From Gonatopus flavifemur (Eukaryota > Arthropoda > Insecta > Hymenoptera > Dryinidae): 64,000 nucleotides of DNA. Position 1 is the first letter of the stretch. Each line of letters begins with the position of its first letter. The notes beneath the pieces are model-generated. The model had not been told where the DNA came from. It did not search any database and saw only the letters and a program-made list of their open reading frames with translations. The position numbers and the translations under genes were made by a program. Positions 1 through 12,500 of this stretch are shown here, piece after piece. The DNA is taken from assembly GCA_018340375.1 (NCBI GenBank), contig JAFFJZ010000003.1:4030001-4094000 (forward strand). Direction: 5' to 3'.

Positions 1-1228
1 ACAAAGAGCACGACACACAAAGGTCTTGATGAAAAATCTCCGTTGAAAGTATATCCATATATATATATATGTATACGTGCAGGTAATGATAATTATGAAT
101 AACCCGACGTACATGTGTCATATATTTATGTTCATTTGCCGGATCAAATGATTTCTTTTCTACTACCCCGCCGTTTTCGATGAAAATCATTCTAAATTCT
201 CTTTCATTTGGTTGAATAAGATTCATCGTTAATTGCTGAATAAAAGAGTCTTCTAAGAACAATTCATAAAATCACTGTGAAATTGGAAGAATCGTTTCTT
301 TTAATCTCTCATCGTAGGATGCAATATGATTCGAATTTGATGAAAGGAAAATTGCTGGAAAAAGATTGCGATAATTAGTGCAGGTACACTGCAAATAATA
401 TTTGTATCAATTTCAATACAAAACTTTGGAAGCAATTAACACACATATTCTTGTATTGAATCTCCCACACTTTTATTGAAATTCAAACACAATGTCATCT
501 TGAAATGGTTTTCATACAAAAATTGGTTTGAATCTCATCAAATCTGTTTGTTGTAAAAATTGTGTGTAAAATTCATTAACTTTTTTCAACAGTGTATGAT
601 GTGTCCATTTATGTCTCATAATGTGGATTTTCACAAAGAGAAAAATTGTTTCTTTCACATAAATCTTCCCCAACGTATCGAAATTTCTATCATTGGAATA
701 AAACAAGAATTCATCGTCTCACTTGTATTTTAGACAGCAAAAGATATTTAGATAAAACCTCGTGGTGAAGATAGTTCTCATAACTTCTCATAAATGTTCT
801 AATTCTGAGAGAGAAGGAATCTAGCAATTTCTTAGAGGGGTTAAGACATTTATAAAAAACTACGACACTACGAATAATTTTCTATTCCAGTTTATTAGAC
901 TCGACAATGAATTTATATCTGAGATATGAAATATTTTATACGATGTGTGGGAGTGTCTACAATTATCTATCTTTTTCCAAAATGAAACGTATAAAACTAC
1001 ATTTTTATAGCACTATGAGAAGATAGCTAACGTTGGAAAAAAGATAAAACAGAAACAGCAGGGAAAGATAAAATGATTCCCTTTTTTTTCGTTTCTCCAT
1101 TCACGATTCAAAGTTCCAATTTTCATTTCTAAATTCCCACGGGTGAGGTTCTCTCCTTTTTTTTATTTCTCCGAGAGAGAGAGAGGAGTGGTATCCGACT
1201 CATCAGCGATTCTTCTGCTATACACTCG

Positions 1229-1875
1229 ATAGCTTCACATAGAGGTGGTTGCGTAGAAAAGCCCAACGGACCTTCGAGATTCACGAAACCCGAGGCCAAC
1301 ATCAGTCTGATTTATATTAAGGCCCGCCTCAATCTCTTTGCCGGTCTTATTTGTTATACAGCAAACCTCGAGAACCAAAAAGGTGTCTCTCGAGTTACGA
1401 GAGAGAGAGAGAGGAATCCCTGGCGGCCAAAGTAGTGGCGTTCGATTTACAGAACACGAAATTAAGCCAAGTCGAAGGTTGCGAAATCGTGCTGGCGAGT
1501 TTTTTAACTCGTTCGAAGGTGGGAATGAAATGTCCTGCAAGAGCGGGGTGAAGTGGGGGGGGGGGGGGTAGGTGGGTCACAGGTTCGACTCGTGTTACAA
1601 GGATGGACGAGCAAGGATCAGATTGATGGTGGGAGGAGGGAATGTGTAACCATCACGGGACAAACAAACGACTCACCGAATCTTGGCGCTGCTCGTCGTT
1701 CGATGTTGGCGGTGGTAGTCAACATGGCGGTAACAGCAGTAGTAGTGGAGTAGAGATGTATGAAATGAAGGGGGTTGCTTCTAGGGTTGGCTTTGACCCG
1801 CCAATTCAGCATCACCCATACGAGCACTCAACCGCAAATCGAGTTCCAGCCGTAGGGCGGAATAAAATCGAGTAG
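1229..1875. promoter_or_regulatory. GC-rich patch, possible regulatory element
   Basis: This stretch is clearly richer in G, C and CpG than the surrounding AT-rich DNA. It contains a GA repeat (1399-1413) and a 14-base G run (1555-1568). Overlapping open frames on both strands exist here but match no family, as expected for a stop-poor GC-rich patch. It may be an enhancer or a promoter-like element. Function is inference only. Confidence 0.3.
1555..1568 (+). repeat. G14 homopolymer
   Basis: Fourteen consecutive G residues, an unusual run in this AT-rich window and a possible length-variable site. Confidence 0.9.
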
Positions 1876-3347
1876 TACTCTCTACTACTTACCTCTATCT
1901 CACCGTCCTCTCTCGATTCTTGGATTCACATACCGGAGACGGTAGTAAGACATTACTCGCGAGGGACACGTTTATTCGACGTCCTGGGAGGGAGTGGATA
2001 AAGAAACGAGATAGACGGGGTGAATAAGTGAGATAGGTTTAATGGGCAAACCGTTGCTTGAGAATGAGATCCGATCATAAACCTTTGGTGTAACAGTGTA
2101 CAATTGCGCTTTCGTTTTTTCTTGTTTTGTATTTTTCCTACTATAGTCAAATGAGAATATTCTTTTTTTTTTGTGTTTGATTATTGCTTCACACGGCGCA
2201 TCCCAATGAACTCATTTTCTGTCAGATACATCAGGTATCTATTATTCATTCACCAATATGATTAAACGTGATTCTCTTTGAATTATTTCTCACATCAAAT
2301 ACAGCTTTGTAATTTGTTTCATACACATAGAGCGAGAGAGGGGAATTAATTGAACAAAATTAAACTGTGTCCAACAGAATGAATCGCTTGGGGTGAAATC
2401 GGATCCAATGTACAATGAGGCATCGATTGTACTATCAAGGCTTTTGGCAATTTATCGCGCATTGTTGGTGTTTCTTCCCTCCTCTTTTTTGTTCTTTGTT
2501 TTTTGGCTACTGTAATACACATCGAAGGGTGTTACTTTGACTATTTTGATCGATTTTATTGGAGTAAATGACTATGCCGCGATGTGCGATGATTGATCGA
2601 AAACACGGAATGATGAGATAATGATTGTGAGGGATTCATCCAATTTTATTGTTTTTTGTTGGATATTATTCGACAAAATTATATAATATCGTCAATTTAA
2701 TCAACAGTTTTTCATTGTAAATATTCACCAATATAAAATTCATTGAAGTCATGTTCCGGGGATGTATATTTTGCTGATGTGATTGTTCATTTAGAATTTA
2801 AAATTTCAACTTCCATAACAAAATTGTCATCGATTCCTCAGTACGTTCTTTAATTCATTGACGTGAGTAAACAAAAATCAACAATTATTATAGTTTGATC
2901 TAAATTCAGGTCATTGCACAAGAAATTAAAATTAAAATCTTCAGAATTGGATTGGATGCGAGAATCAGTTATTAATAATCTAGGTACTTGTATTTGCATT
3001 ATTTTATATTATTCACCTCAAAGCAAAATAGAATGATTCCGTGTGACAAGTGTTCAATCGATTTATATAAATAGGAGAAAAAATGTAATTTTCCAGAGAA
3101 GTAATTCCATTGAGATATTTTGATGATGTTCTCTTCAATAAATGATTTAAAAAATTGATCATAACCCCACATTAGTTCCATAGATGATAGATACCTCGAT
3201 TGACAATCGATCGAAAATAGGGGACAGAAATATTATGTACATTCATATATATAAATAACATAAAAGTCAGTGTGGTATCAAATATTCTGTATATCCACTC
3301 GTGGCGTTCGATATAAATTATATCATTCCCTATCATCTTTTGCGTAG

Positions 3348-3506
3348 TCCCACCGGATATCCTGGACGATCAAACTAGCACGGACATGGTGGTACGTGAA
3401 GGAAGCAACGTGACCCTACGATGCGCGGCTACAGGATTCCCCACACCCAATATCACTTGGCGACGTGAGGATAATCAACCGATACGCCTCGGGAAAGACA
3501 ACAACG
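3348..3506 (+). CDS. Gene 1 exon: first half of Ig2
   Basis: Acceptor ttgcgtag ends at 3347 and donor gtgaga starts at 3507. The exon is 159 bp, phase 1 at both ends. It encodes V-PPDILDD, then DMVVREGSNVTLRCAATG and ITWRREDNQPIRL, which is the start of Ig2 with the first disulphide Cys and the core Trp. Two N-glycosylation sequons (NVT, NIT) are visible. The PPDI opening is where DIP Ig1 hands over to Ig2, so the preceding exon should carry the end of Ig1. Confidence 0.93.
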
Positions 3507-6500
3507 GTGAGATGCTCTCATTGTATGAAAATCATTTCAAAATCAATATCATATTTTTTCCTTACGGTATATACGTACATATCGTACATCTTCTCATCGA
3601 ATTCAATCATATTTTACGATGGCTGTAGAATGCATCCTGGAATCCAACAGATTTAGATATATTGAAATGACTGACGTACAATCGATTTTCGCTTACGGTG
3701 ATACACAAATCCCTATCAGGGATGCCATATTTTTGGATCTTGACGGAGTTGGATTCCAGTATATAATAAATCAGTTTCTTATTTTCTTGTTTTTCAATAC
3801 AGGTTGGAGAAAGTAATTCAAAAATTTTATGAATGATACATGTACGTGAAGTATATGTATGTACTTATACGATGTATATTCGATTCCCGGTCATGTAAAA
3901 ACGTACATATCTTTCTTCGTCGGAGCATAAAACATATCCGTTACTCACTTATACTTTTGCGTTTGACATTTGGGAGATCGAAAAATAAGGGAAGAGAAAT
4001 TTTTAATGATGTATATATTTGCAGGATAACCGGGAGTGTGTTTATGACAGTGAATAAGTCTTCTTTCAGACGTATTTGGAATTGTAAGTCGAGTGATCAG
4101 ATATTTCATTTGTATTATCATTGTGGTGATGTGGAATTTTATCGAGAGGTCAATACGATGTTCGTAAGTTGCTGTTAAAAGCAGAGGAAAATTGCTTCAA
4201 ATTACTTTGGGTGGATCTCAGTTGTTTCGCATGTATCGATTCACTGAAATTGCTTTACTCGATATAAATCTTTTTGAATCAAATAACAGCTGATATTTTG
4301 TGAAAACATATCCCAGGAGAAATTTCATTGAATCAAGAAAATATTTCTTCAATTCGAAAATTATATTCCGAGTTCCAGGGAAAAATTTTCTTGTATCGGG
4401 GATGGATTTTTTTCCGAGAAATGCATTTCTCCGAAGATGAGAATATGTTCGTGTATTCTACAAGGGATTCTTGGAGTGACACCAAAAGTTGGAGACAGTA
4501 CTCATTCGGTGTGTGTTTTTGAGTTTTAGTTTAGATTAATCCCTCATTGATATCTCTCATACTGTTGCAACGAAGGTTAGTTCTCGGAATATTACATACA
4601 CCGTTTTCATCGAATCCAAAGTACATAAACATTGTTTGTCATCCTACGAAAGAGGAACGTGAAATCAAGAAATGAAGATGCCAGTAGAAACGGCGAGATG
4701 GAGATCGAAAGAGGAGTCATCATAAGGAACAGCGAATGGAACAGAGTTTGATATGAACGTTGATTATCAACCTACGGTACTCCACCTAAATCTCTAAATA
4801 TCCCATATAAACTTCGAACACAGTTTCTGCGAGTCCTGGTGATGTTGTTCAAAGTAAACGAGACGACGGTCAGAGAGTGATAAAATCCATGAATTAGTTG
4901 AGGGATGAACTGAATTTGAATGAGTTTCGACATAAATCAAGATAGAACACTAGGAATTCACTTATTTTATGATAAATGTATTACATATAATAGGTATGTT
5001 ATATTCGATGGTAATTCACATAAATATCTTTGCAAGTATCTTACGTATTGACGTTCCGAACAAGGAGTCCAACTCAGTACCCTCGTGAAGTATGAAACTC
5101 AAGAAAATAATTTTTTTCAGTGTAGTTAATTTGGAAAATTTAAGCATTTGGACGTTTAAAAAGTTAACGCAGCCAGTGGGGATCTCTGATAATTGGCGTG
5201 GGAATAAATGGGAGAGGACGGGGTTTAAAAGAAAAGCGACGGTAGAGCCACAAGGAGGAGAGAGGTGGACGAAAAGTCACATAAACGGGGCTACGTACTT
5301 TATGAACGACCCATCACAATACATATTTCAGTTATAAATAAATGACCTTTATGAACGAAATACCTTCTTTGCAACAAGAGTTCTCCACAATAGCCTCTCT
5401 AATCGTTTATATTTCTTCAGGATAACAAAGATAAACTTCTGCGAAGAAAACAATTCAATCTTCAATCTTCTCAGATTCAGGAAAATAATCTTGGACTCTT
5501 TAAAAATCTGTTGCATCGATTCATTTTTATGTATACGGCTCGAACAACGATTCACAATTCCATCCACGCATCGGTATTTAATTCGATCAGTTCCCTTACG
5601 ATGGATGGAAAATGAAAATCTATTTCAATGTATTAAAGGTTTTTCTACCTGGCTATGAATGAACTGTGAAATTTTGCCCGTTTAATGGCATTTTATGTGG
5701 AAATTTCATCAACCACTGTTATTGATTTTGTATTTCATGCACACTAAGAATTAGCTGTGATAGCTACTCCGTGTATTTGGTATTGAATTTTAGCTACTAT
5801 AGCAATAACTTTCGTTGCCACAGCTGAAAAATAGCTCCTATAGCTATATAGAAAGCAAAAACTCTCCCTTTCGGTGAAGGAAAAGAAGAAGCTGGCGAAT
5901 AAAAAGGAAGAACAGAAATCTCGATGCTCACGTTTCACATCACTTGAATTTTATCCCCGCATCTCCCACGAACACGCGGCAACATTTAGTTCGTTGGGAT
6001 GCGCGTAAATATTTCACGAAGGATCCAATTGTGACCATCGAACGTGAGTTGACTTTCGCGTGTATAATAAATAAACTAAATTTTACGTCGAGTATTCGAG
6101 GGATGAGCGGATGCCAAACGTCCAAAGTTCTGATAACGAGTCACCTCATCATTCGAATCCCGAAGGAAAAGTGTAAAACGTATAAACCCCAACTGTACAC
6201 ACGATGCATAATATACCACAATGAGTGCGCACTTTCGAGAGTAAATTCACTACTAAAAATCCTGTTCTCGTCATCAGATGAGTTTGTATCCATGGGAGTG
6301 ACATCATTTCCTTCCCTCCGACCAGGCCAAAGCGTGTAAGTCAGATTGTAAAATTGCATTACACGTCGAATGATTGCATTATATCGTTAAATAATGAACG
6401 AGGGAATGATGGGGAAAGAAAAGCGGATCTCTTGTTTTCTGGGCTTCATAACTTGGGCCGATAACCGCTTGAAATAAATCTTAACTGAAAAGTTTTGACG

Positions 6501-9500
6501 GGGCAGAAGAAGAGAGGAAAAAAGAATATGAGGGAATGGAATGAGAAAACAACTTGTTCGACTCTTGATGCTGAAATCAATACTGACTTGCTCAAGTGAG
6601 AGAGTAGGAGATAGATAGAATTTACGAAAGTGTGTTCAATAAGATTAGTTTCGAACGAAAGGTCAAGCGCTCTTCCTTCGCAAGAGCTCTCCAAGATGTT
6701 TTTTCACGTTTGAATTTGCATGAGGGACAATATTTGTGACGAGCATAATGGAATTTAAACGATCGCAACAATTGGGTTTACAGTCTTGTTCGAAATATGT
6801 ATACATACATAATGGAAGGATATATATATATGTAATTTTTTTTATCGTCAATCGAAACGAGGGGATCTGAAGAAGAGGAAATACATTTTCTTGGAAATTG
6901 AAATTCATGCTCCGTAGAAACGGGCTGGAGATACAACAACTCTTATTGCGATATTATTTTCGATACTTTTTTTGCTGAATTTGTGAAATCCCTGTTAATG
7001 ATTTGCACTAAAATCAGGTATTTTACTTTTATGTGAGCAAACAAAATACTCGAAGTAAGAAACTGCGATGCATAGATTTTATACAAATAGATAATTTTTA
7101 ATCATAATAGATATCACATTTACAATTTTTCGATTGCTGCGAAAATCAAGTGGTGTAGATTTAGCATCTTGAACAGGAATTTGGAATATTCTTTGAGTAA
7201 TCATGGAAATAAAGCTTGATCAATGTCGAAGATTTTGCAGTTAGATTTGAGGAATTTGGATTCACGAATTCAATACGATGAAATAAAATTTGAAACATTC
7301 CCGCATCGGAAAGCTGGATATGAGTTGTTTTTTGACACATCTAAATTGCAGGAGTACATTCGAATGAATAACTTCATCCGTCACAGACCAGCACTGATTT
7401 CGAATAAATTATGGGATTTTATAACACATTCGTTCTCCAAATTTTCGAATTCGAACATTTTTTTTGTTTCCTCTTGAAAAACAAAATCAATTTGTATTTT
7501 GTGTTTCCAAGTTCCCATGTTTTTTCGGAGAACAGTTGAACCGTCTTCGACTATTTTATATACAATTTGTATAAAGCTTTGGTCGATATTTGATGAGATT
7601 CTATAAAAAAATATTGATACCGTGAAATATCGTGCGACCGTAATTCTAGGTCTTTGAGGGTTCAAACAGAGAATGTTTATTACAAATACATCATAGCAAG
7701 TAGGAATCTTATTGAAATCATCAAGGACTATGATACAATGCTACGTGATACATGAATCTCACTATTCTCTCCCACGTAACGCTATGCAGACATTAAAGCT
7801 AACCCCGATCCTTTCAGGTGTGTCACGTAATTTGTAAACGACTCTCTAAGAGAACACAAAGTTTTGATAAGCGTTGATTTTAGGTTCCTCGTCAGACGGT
7901 GTGAAGTTCCAAATAGCATCTATCTTAGCTCAGCAAATATTTATCGAAAATTTATGCAGTCCTCCATAACAATGCTTAATTGTGGCACACAATGCTTTTG
8001 AATTATTTGGATTTTTAAAAGAATGCTCGTATCTCAAAAACCTCAAAGCCTGAAAATGATATTTTTCATACGGGAAACTATTGCATTTTCGCTGACGAAG
8101 ACTGTTCATTGATTCAAGAAATTAGTTATTTAAATTTCATCAACCGTTTGAGAGGCAATTCGAATAAAATGAAGAAATGAATCATTCGATGTCTTTTATT
8201 CTCATCTCCATTATAATTCATTCATTCATTTTATCCGAGTAGTACCATTTCGAAAGGGAACAAGATGTGATACATTGAAATGAAACATTGGAGTTCATGT
8301 TCGCGGTGTATCTTGTTTTATGCAGAGACAAAGAACAGATATCTCGGTGGTTTCATGAAAATTGATTTCTTATTCCAATTCCGAATTGTTGCATGGACAG
8401 GGAATAAAATTAATTATACATTAAATTCACTGGAATATATTATTCATTTCATATCGCATATACCTTATATTCGTAACGAGATTCATCGTAACTTTATTTG
8501 AATGCTCGAATGTATGACATTTTTACATTCATACGATTCAATTCAACTGAAAATCTTTTCATTTTCTGTTTCCAGTTACGCACGTGGACGGACAGCAGTT
8601 CAATATAACAAAAGTCAACCGATTACATATGGGATCGTATTTGTGTATCGCTTCAAATGGAGTGCCTCCATCCGTCAGTAAAAGAATAATGCTGATTGTG
8701 CATTGTACGTCATATTTTTGCATATTGAATTTTTCAAATGGTCGATCGTATTACAGATTATAAAACAGAATGAATATCAAATGATTATTGGGGAAAAAAA
8801 CGTTAAGCAGCGGAGAAGAAGATACTTTTATGCAAAAGAATTTTCTATTATTTTCACGTAAATATGAAAAATACCTGCTTTTGAATATGCGATATATTGG
8901 GATTCGAATATATCTCTCTTTTAAATGATGAACTAGTGTGTTGAATTAACAAAAGATTCCTCATTTTATTTTATCATTATATTTATAAATACCATGAGTT
9001 CTAAGAACTGGAGCTGATCCTGCAATATAATAATCAGAGAGATGAATATGAGTGAGAAGGAAGTTTTCTTTCTCTGCTTTTTTCTTCTTTTTCTTCTTCT
9101 TCTTCTCCAAGTAAAGCCAATATGTCTCCAGCTTTTACGCTATTCGGTACAACTTTTCAGCTCTCTTTCTCATATTTCTTGCTCAAACACGTGTTATCGA
9201 CAATATCCCCTTTGAAGAACTTTTATTTTCACTTCAGGAGACGAAGACAACCACCACCGGTGTCAGAAATATTGTGCTCCACCTCTCCTCCTCTCCAAAC
9301 TATTCACTATTCACTGCACGCGGATCTTTATCTCACTTTCTTTAATTCCTCGAATCTGCCGCTTCTTTTTCTTTTGTACTCTCGTAGAAGTTAATTTTAT
9401 TCTATGATTTCTCGGTGATATACTCGACCCATGACGTAATCACTGAAACGAAGAGGCAATCATAAAATCATAAGTTTCTGCCTCTGAATTGTTGTAGATC

Positions 9501-12500
9501 ATTCATATATTTGTTTGGTTGCAGTCGCGCCTATGATTACAGTACCAAATCAATTAGTGGGAGCGCGCATAGGCGATAAAATGACTCTGGAATGTTGGTC
9601 CGAAGCTTATCCAAAATCCATCAACTACTGGACGAGAGATAACAACGAAATAGTTCCACAAGGTATACAAGTTCGATGCATATGAAAATGTCAACTCGTC
9701 GAATGTATAGCACACTGTGTTCATTCATACGTAAACGAACGTTAACGCGATTCCCGCGAGTTGAATTTCAAAAGGATGTCTAAGAATACGTAAAGAGTAT
9801 CTTTCAGGTCTGATTGAACTATTGTGCCGAGCTTTCGATGTCGTTTGACATTCCCTGTATAGCAGGTTACGAATCGTTGTAAAAATATTTCTTCGTATTG
9901 TAATTCTATTATTCCTTTCATAGGATTTCCCTGAGAGTCCAACTCTTTTATCAAGTATCTCGAGGAATTTCTGATCTATGCAGAGTATTATTTTTCGTCT
10001 CTTTTCTTTCAAGAATGTTGAATTCGATGGAATGATTCGTACCCTCGTGATGAGAATATTTATATAAAGGGAATTGATTTTCCAAGTTATTCTTTCTTCA
10101 CGGCAAAAGGAGACTGTGGAAAAAAATCGTCCAAAACTAGGATTTTATTGATTTTGAAAATGTTATTTTTCCTATTTTCATGCTTGACGTTTGGAAAAGA
10201 CTCTGGGCATCCACGAGTTTTAATTTTATACAATTTATGTATAAAGTATATTGAATTATATAACGCATGAGGCTGCACTCGACCAAATTTTTGCGAAAAA
10301 AATTTTGAGATTCTAGTGTTATTAATCTACACTGTAAGAAAATGTAGGAATTCAACACGATTACAGTGGGTGAAAATCCGCAAAATATCGGTATGATTAC
10401 TACATTTTTGAATATCAGTACCGAAACCCGAGTCAAAAAATTGTAACACCTTTTGAAGCCTGATTAACTCCGTAGTACGCGATGATTCAGAGCTAAATCA
10501 AGTTTTCTTCAGATTAATTGGTTCTGAATCACTGAAGAATTTATTGGAATTAGTGGTGGTTTTCTGTAGCACTATATATGATATATAAATTTAGACTTTC
10601 GGATGTTTCCAAACTCAACACATTATTTGGATCTTAGTTAGATACAGATTTATACTTTGATATAAATGAAAAAAGAAACCTCCAACAGACTTCTATTCTT
10701 CTTTTTCTGACGTGATAACATCGTTGTCACGATGACGTATTTTCGATGGAGTAATTGGATTATTTCTTTTCTAGGTGGAAAATACGATCCAATATTCTTG
10801 GATAACGCTTACAAAGTTCACATGAAATTAACGATACGTTCCGTTACCGCATCAGATTTCGGATCGTACAGATGTGTCTCCAGGAACTCTTTAGGAGACA
10901 CGGATGGGAGCATCCAAGTTTCTCGTAAGTGAATTTCATATTTATATAATCTTTCAATATTTAAATGAATGACGAGGGAAATAAAATCGATATCAATTAT
11001 TGGGAATTGACAATGAATTTAAATGGAAATTCAAGACATTGTTCTTAATTTTTGATAATTGGGGAACAATCTTATGATCCTGGACGAATAGAAAGAAAAC
11101 TTTGAAATTTTGAGATATTCCACGAAGCTGAATTACTTCAGCTAGTTTTATTACATCGTATACACTTGATCGCTAGTTGTCGAAGGCGATCGTAAACTTA
11201 CTTATATGGGAGACTTCGGCGTAGTTTGTGGAGAATTGCTTGCCAACGGTTCACGAAAAATTTGAAGACAACTTCCTGTAATAGAAACGTGGCGAGATGC
11301 AATTTTAAAAATCATTTTGAGGAATTGTGCAAGTATTCAACGGTGTGTGAAATCTTTACAAAGTCTTCCATAAAATTTCTATGAATCCCTTTAAAGTTGT
11401 CTGCACGGAGAAAATAGATGTTCAGTTGAATCGCCAACCCTCAAGATGCAGTCACACACCCAGAGACCGGGTTTATTGATATTTAGAAAGGATTTATCAA
11501 CGTTTATAAAACGTTTTCTTCGGGTTAATTTCTGCCTGAATTACCGAAGAACCTTTCGGTAAATTTAACACTTCTTCTGCACTGAATATGTTCTGGAACC
11601 ACACGATATGGCTCTACCAGGAGGTTGTTGCATCATCGATAGACGTGCATAGAATTTTGTTGGTATTCTCCAAACCATTACCTAAACTTACACGAAAGAA
11701 CATTTTCCATCAAATGCTGGTGAATTCACTGGCAAATCCAGAATGTACTACGTGAGTCATAAAATTATGTACCTGGATAATCAAACTTTCAGTCCACGGA
11801 AAGTCGTGATGTACAATATCTGCATTCAAGTCAACATATAATCTATGATATTGCGTTCGGTCCAACAAAGTCCGTGGAACAATTGTAATATACATTTACC
11901 ACTACTCACGGTATGAAATTCCGAACTATGACCACGATTCAACCCTACCTGATGAAAGTTTATGCTTCATCGACTCATCAGTCACTCATTCGCTGAACAA
12001 ATGTGCGTTTGTACCGTGTGTTCACGATGCAGAGTACTGACAGCGTACCGTTGATTAGCATATCTTTTTTCTCCCTCGGATTATATAAAGTTTTCCTCCT
12101 TCTATTTTTTGTTTCTATACTGCATCGTGCCGTAGACACATGATATACATGATGTTCGAGAATTCATTAAAAAACTTTTTATGATGCACTACTGGAAATT
12201 GAAGAAGTTTTTGTTTGGAAACATTCAATTTAAGACTTTTAGCTCTCGAGATATGATGAATTGAAATTTCTTCTTTAATAACATTATTTGCAGTCGGTGA
12301 ATCGAGTATATTTCCGAGTAACTGATGAAATTGCATCATTTTCGAATGTGTTTTTTATCCTGTCAAAAAAATGTTTTAATTTGATGATCTCTGATTGTAT
12401 CCATTTCTAGGTTACATAAAATCAAGCCATGATAAATATATTCTCTTATTTAAGAATATTAATGTATGGTATACTCCATTTTATCCTTGCAATCCACGAG

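Larger units (their letters stand above)
1..3347. other. Upstream non-coding DNA of gene 1, probably intron
   Basis: No Ig1-like or signal-peptide exon could be found. Because exon 3348 starts in phase 1 after an acceptor, this stretch is most likely the end of a long intron. It holds AT dinucleotides at 57-70, GA runs at 1173-1185 and 1399-1413, and a GC-rich patch (listed separately). Confidence 0.6.
3507..8575 (+). other. Gene 1 intron, about 5.1 kb
   Basis: Lies between the two Ig2 exons. No coding exon was recognised inside. It holds a TAGCT-rich repeat patch (5751-5850) and one copy of a dispersed repeat (7983-8093). The reading frames here (for example 3840-4178 and 5944-6339) show no domain. 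Confidence 0.75.

Noticed and set aside
1235..1540. 101-residue minus-strand frame in the GC-rich patch
   Set aside because: Overlapping frames on both strands are expected where stops are rare. No family match.
1578..1600. GGTTCGACTC resembling a tRNA B box
   Set aside because: No matching A box, acceptor stem or anticodon arm in either direction.
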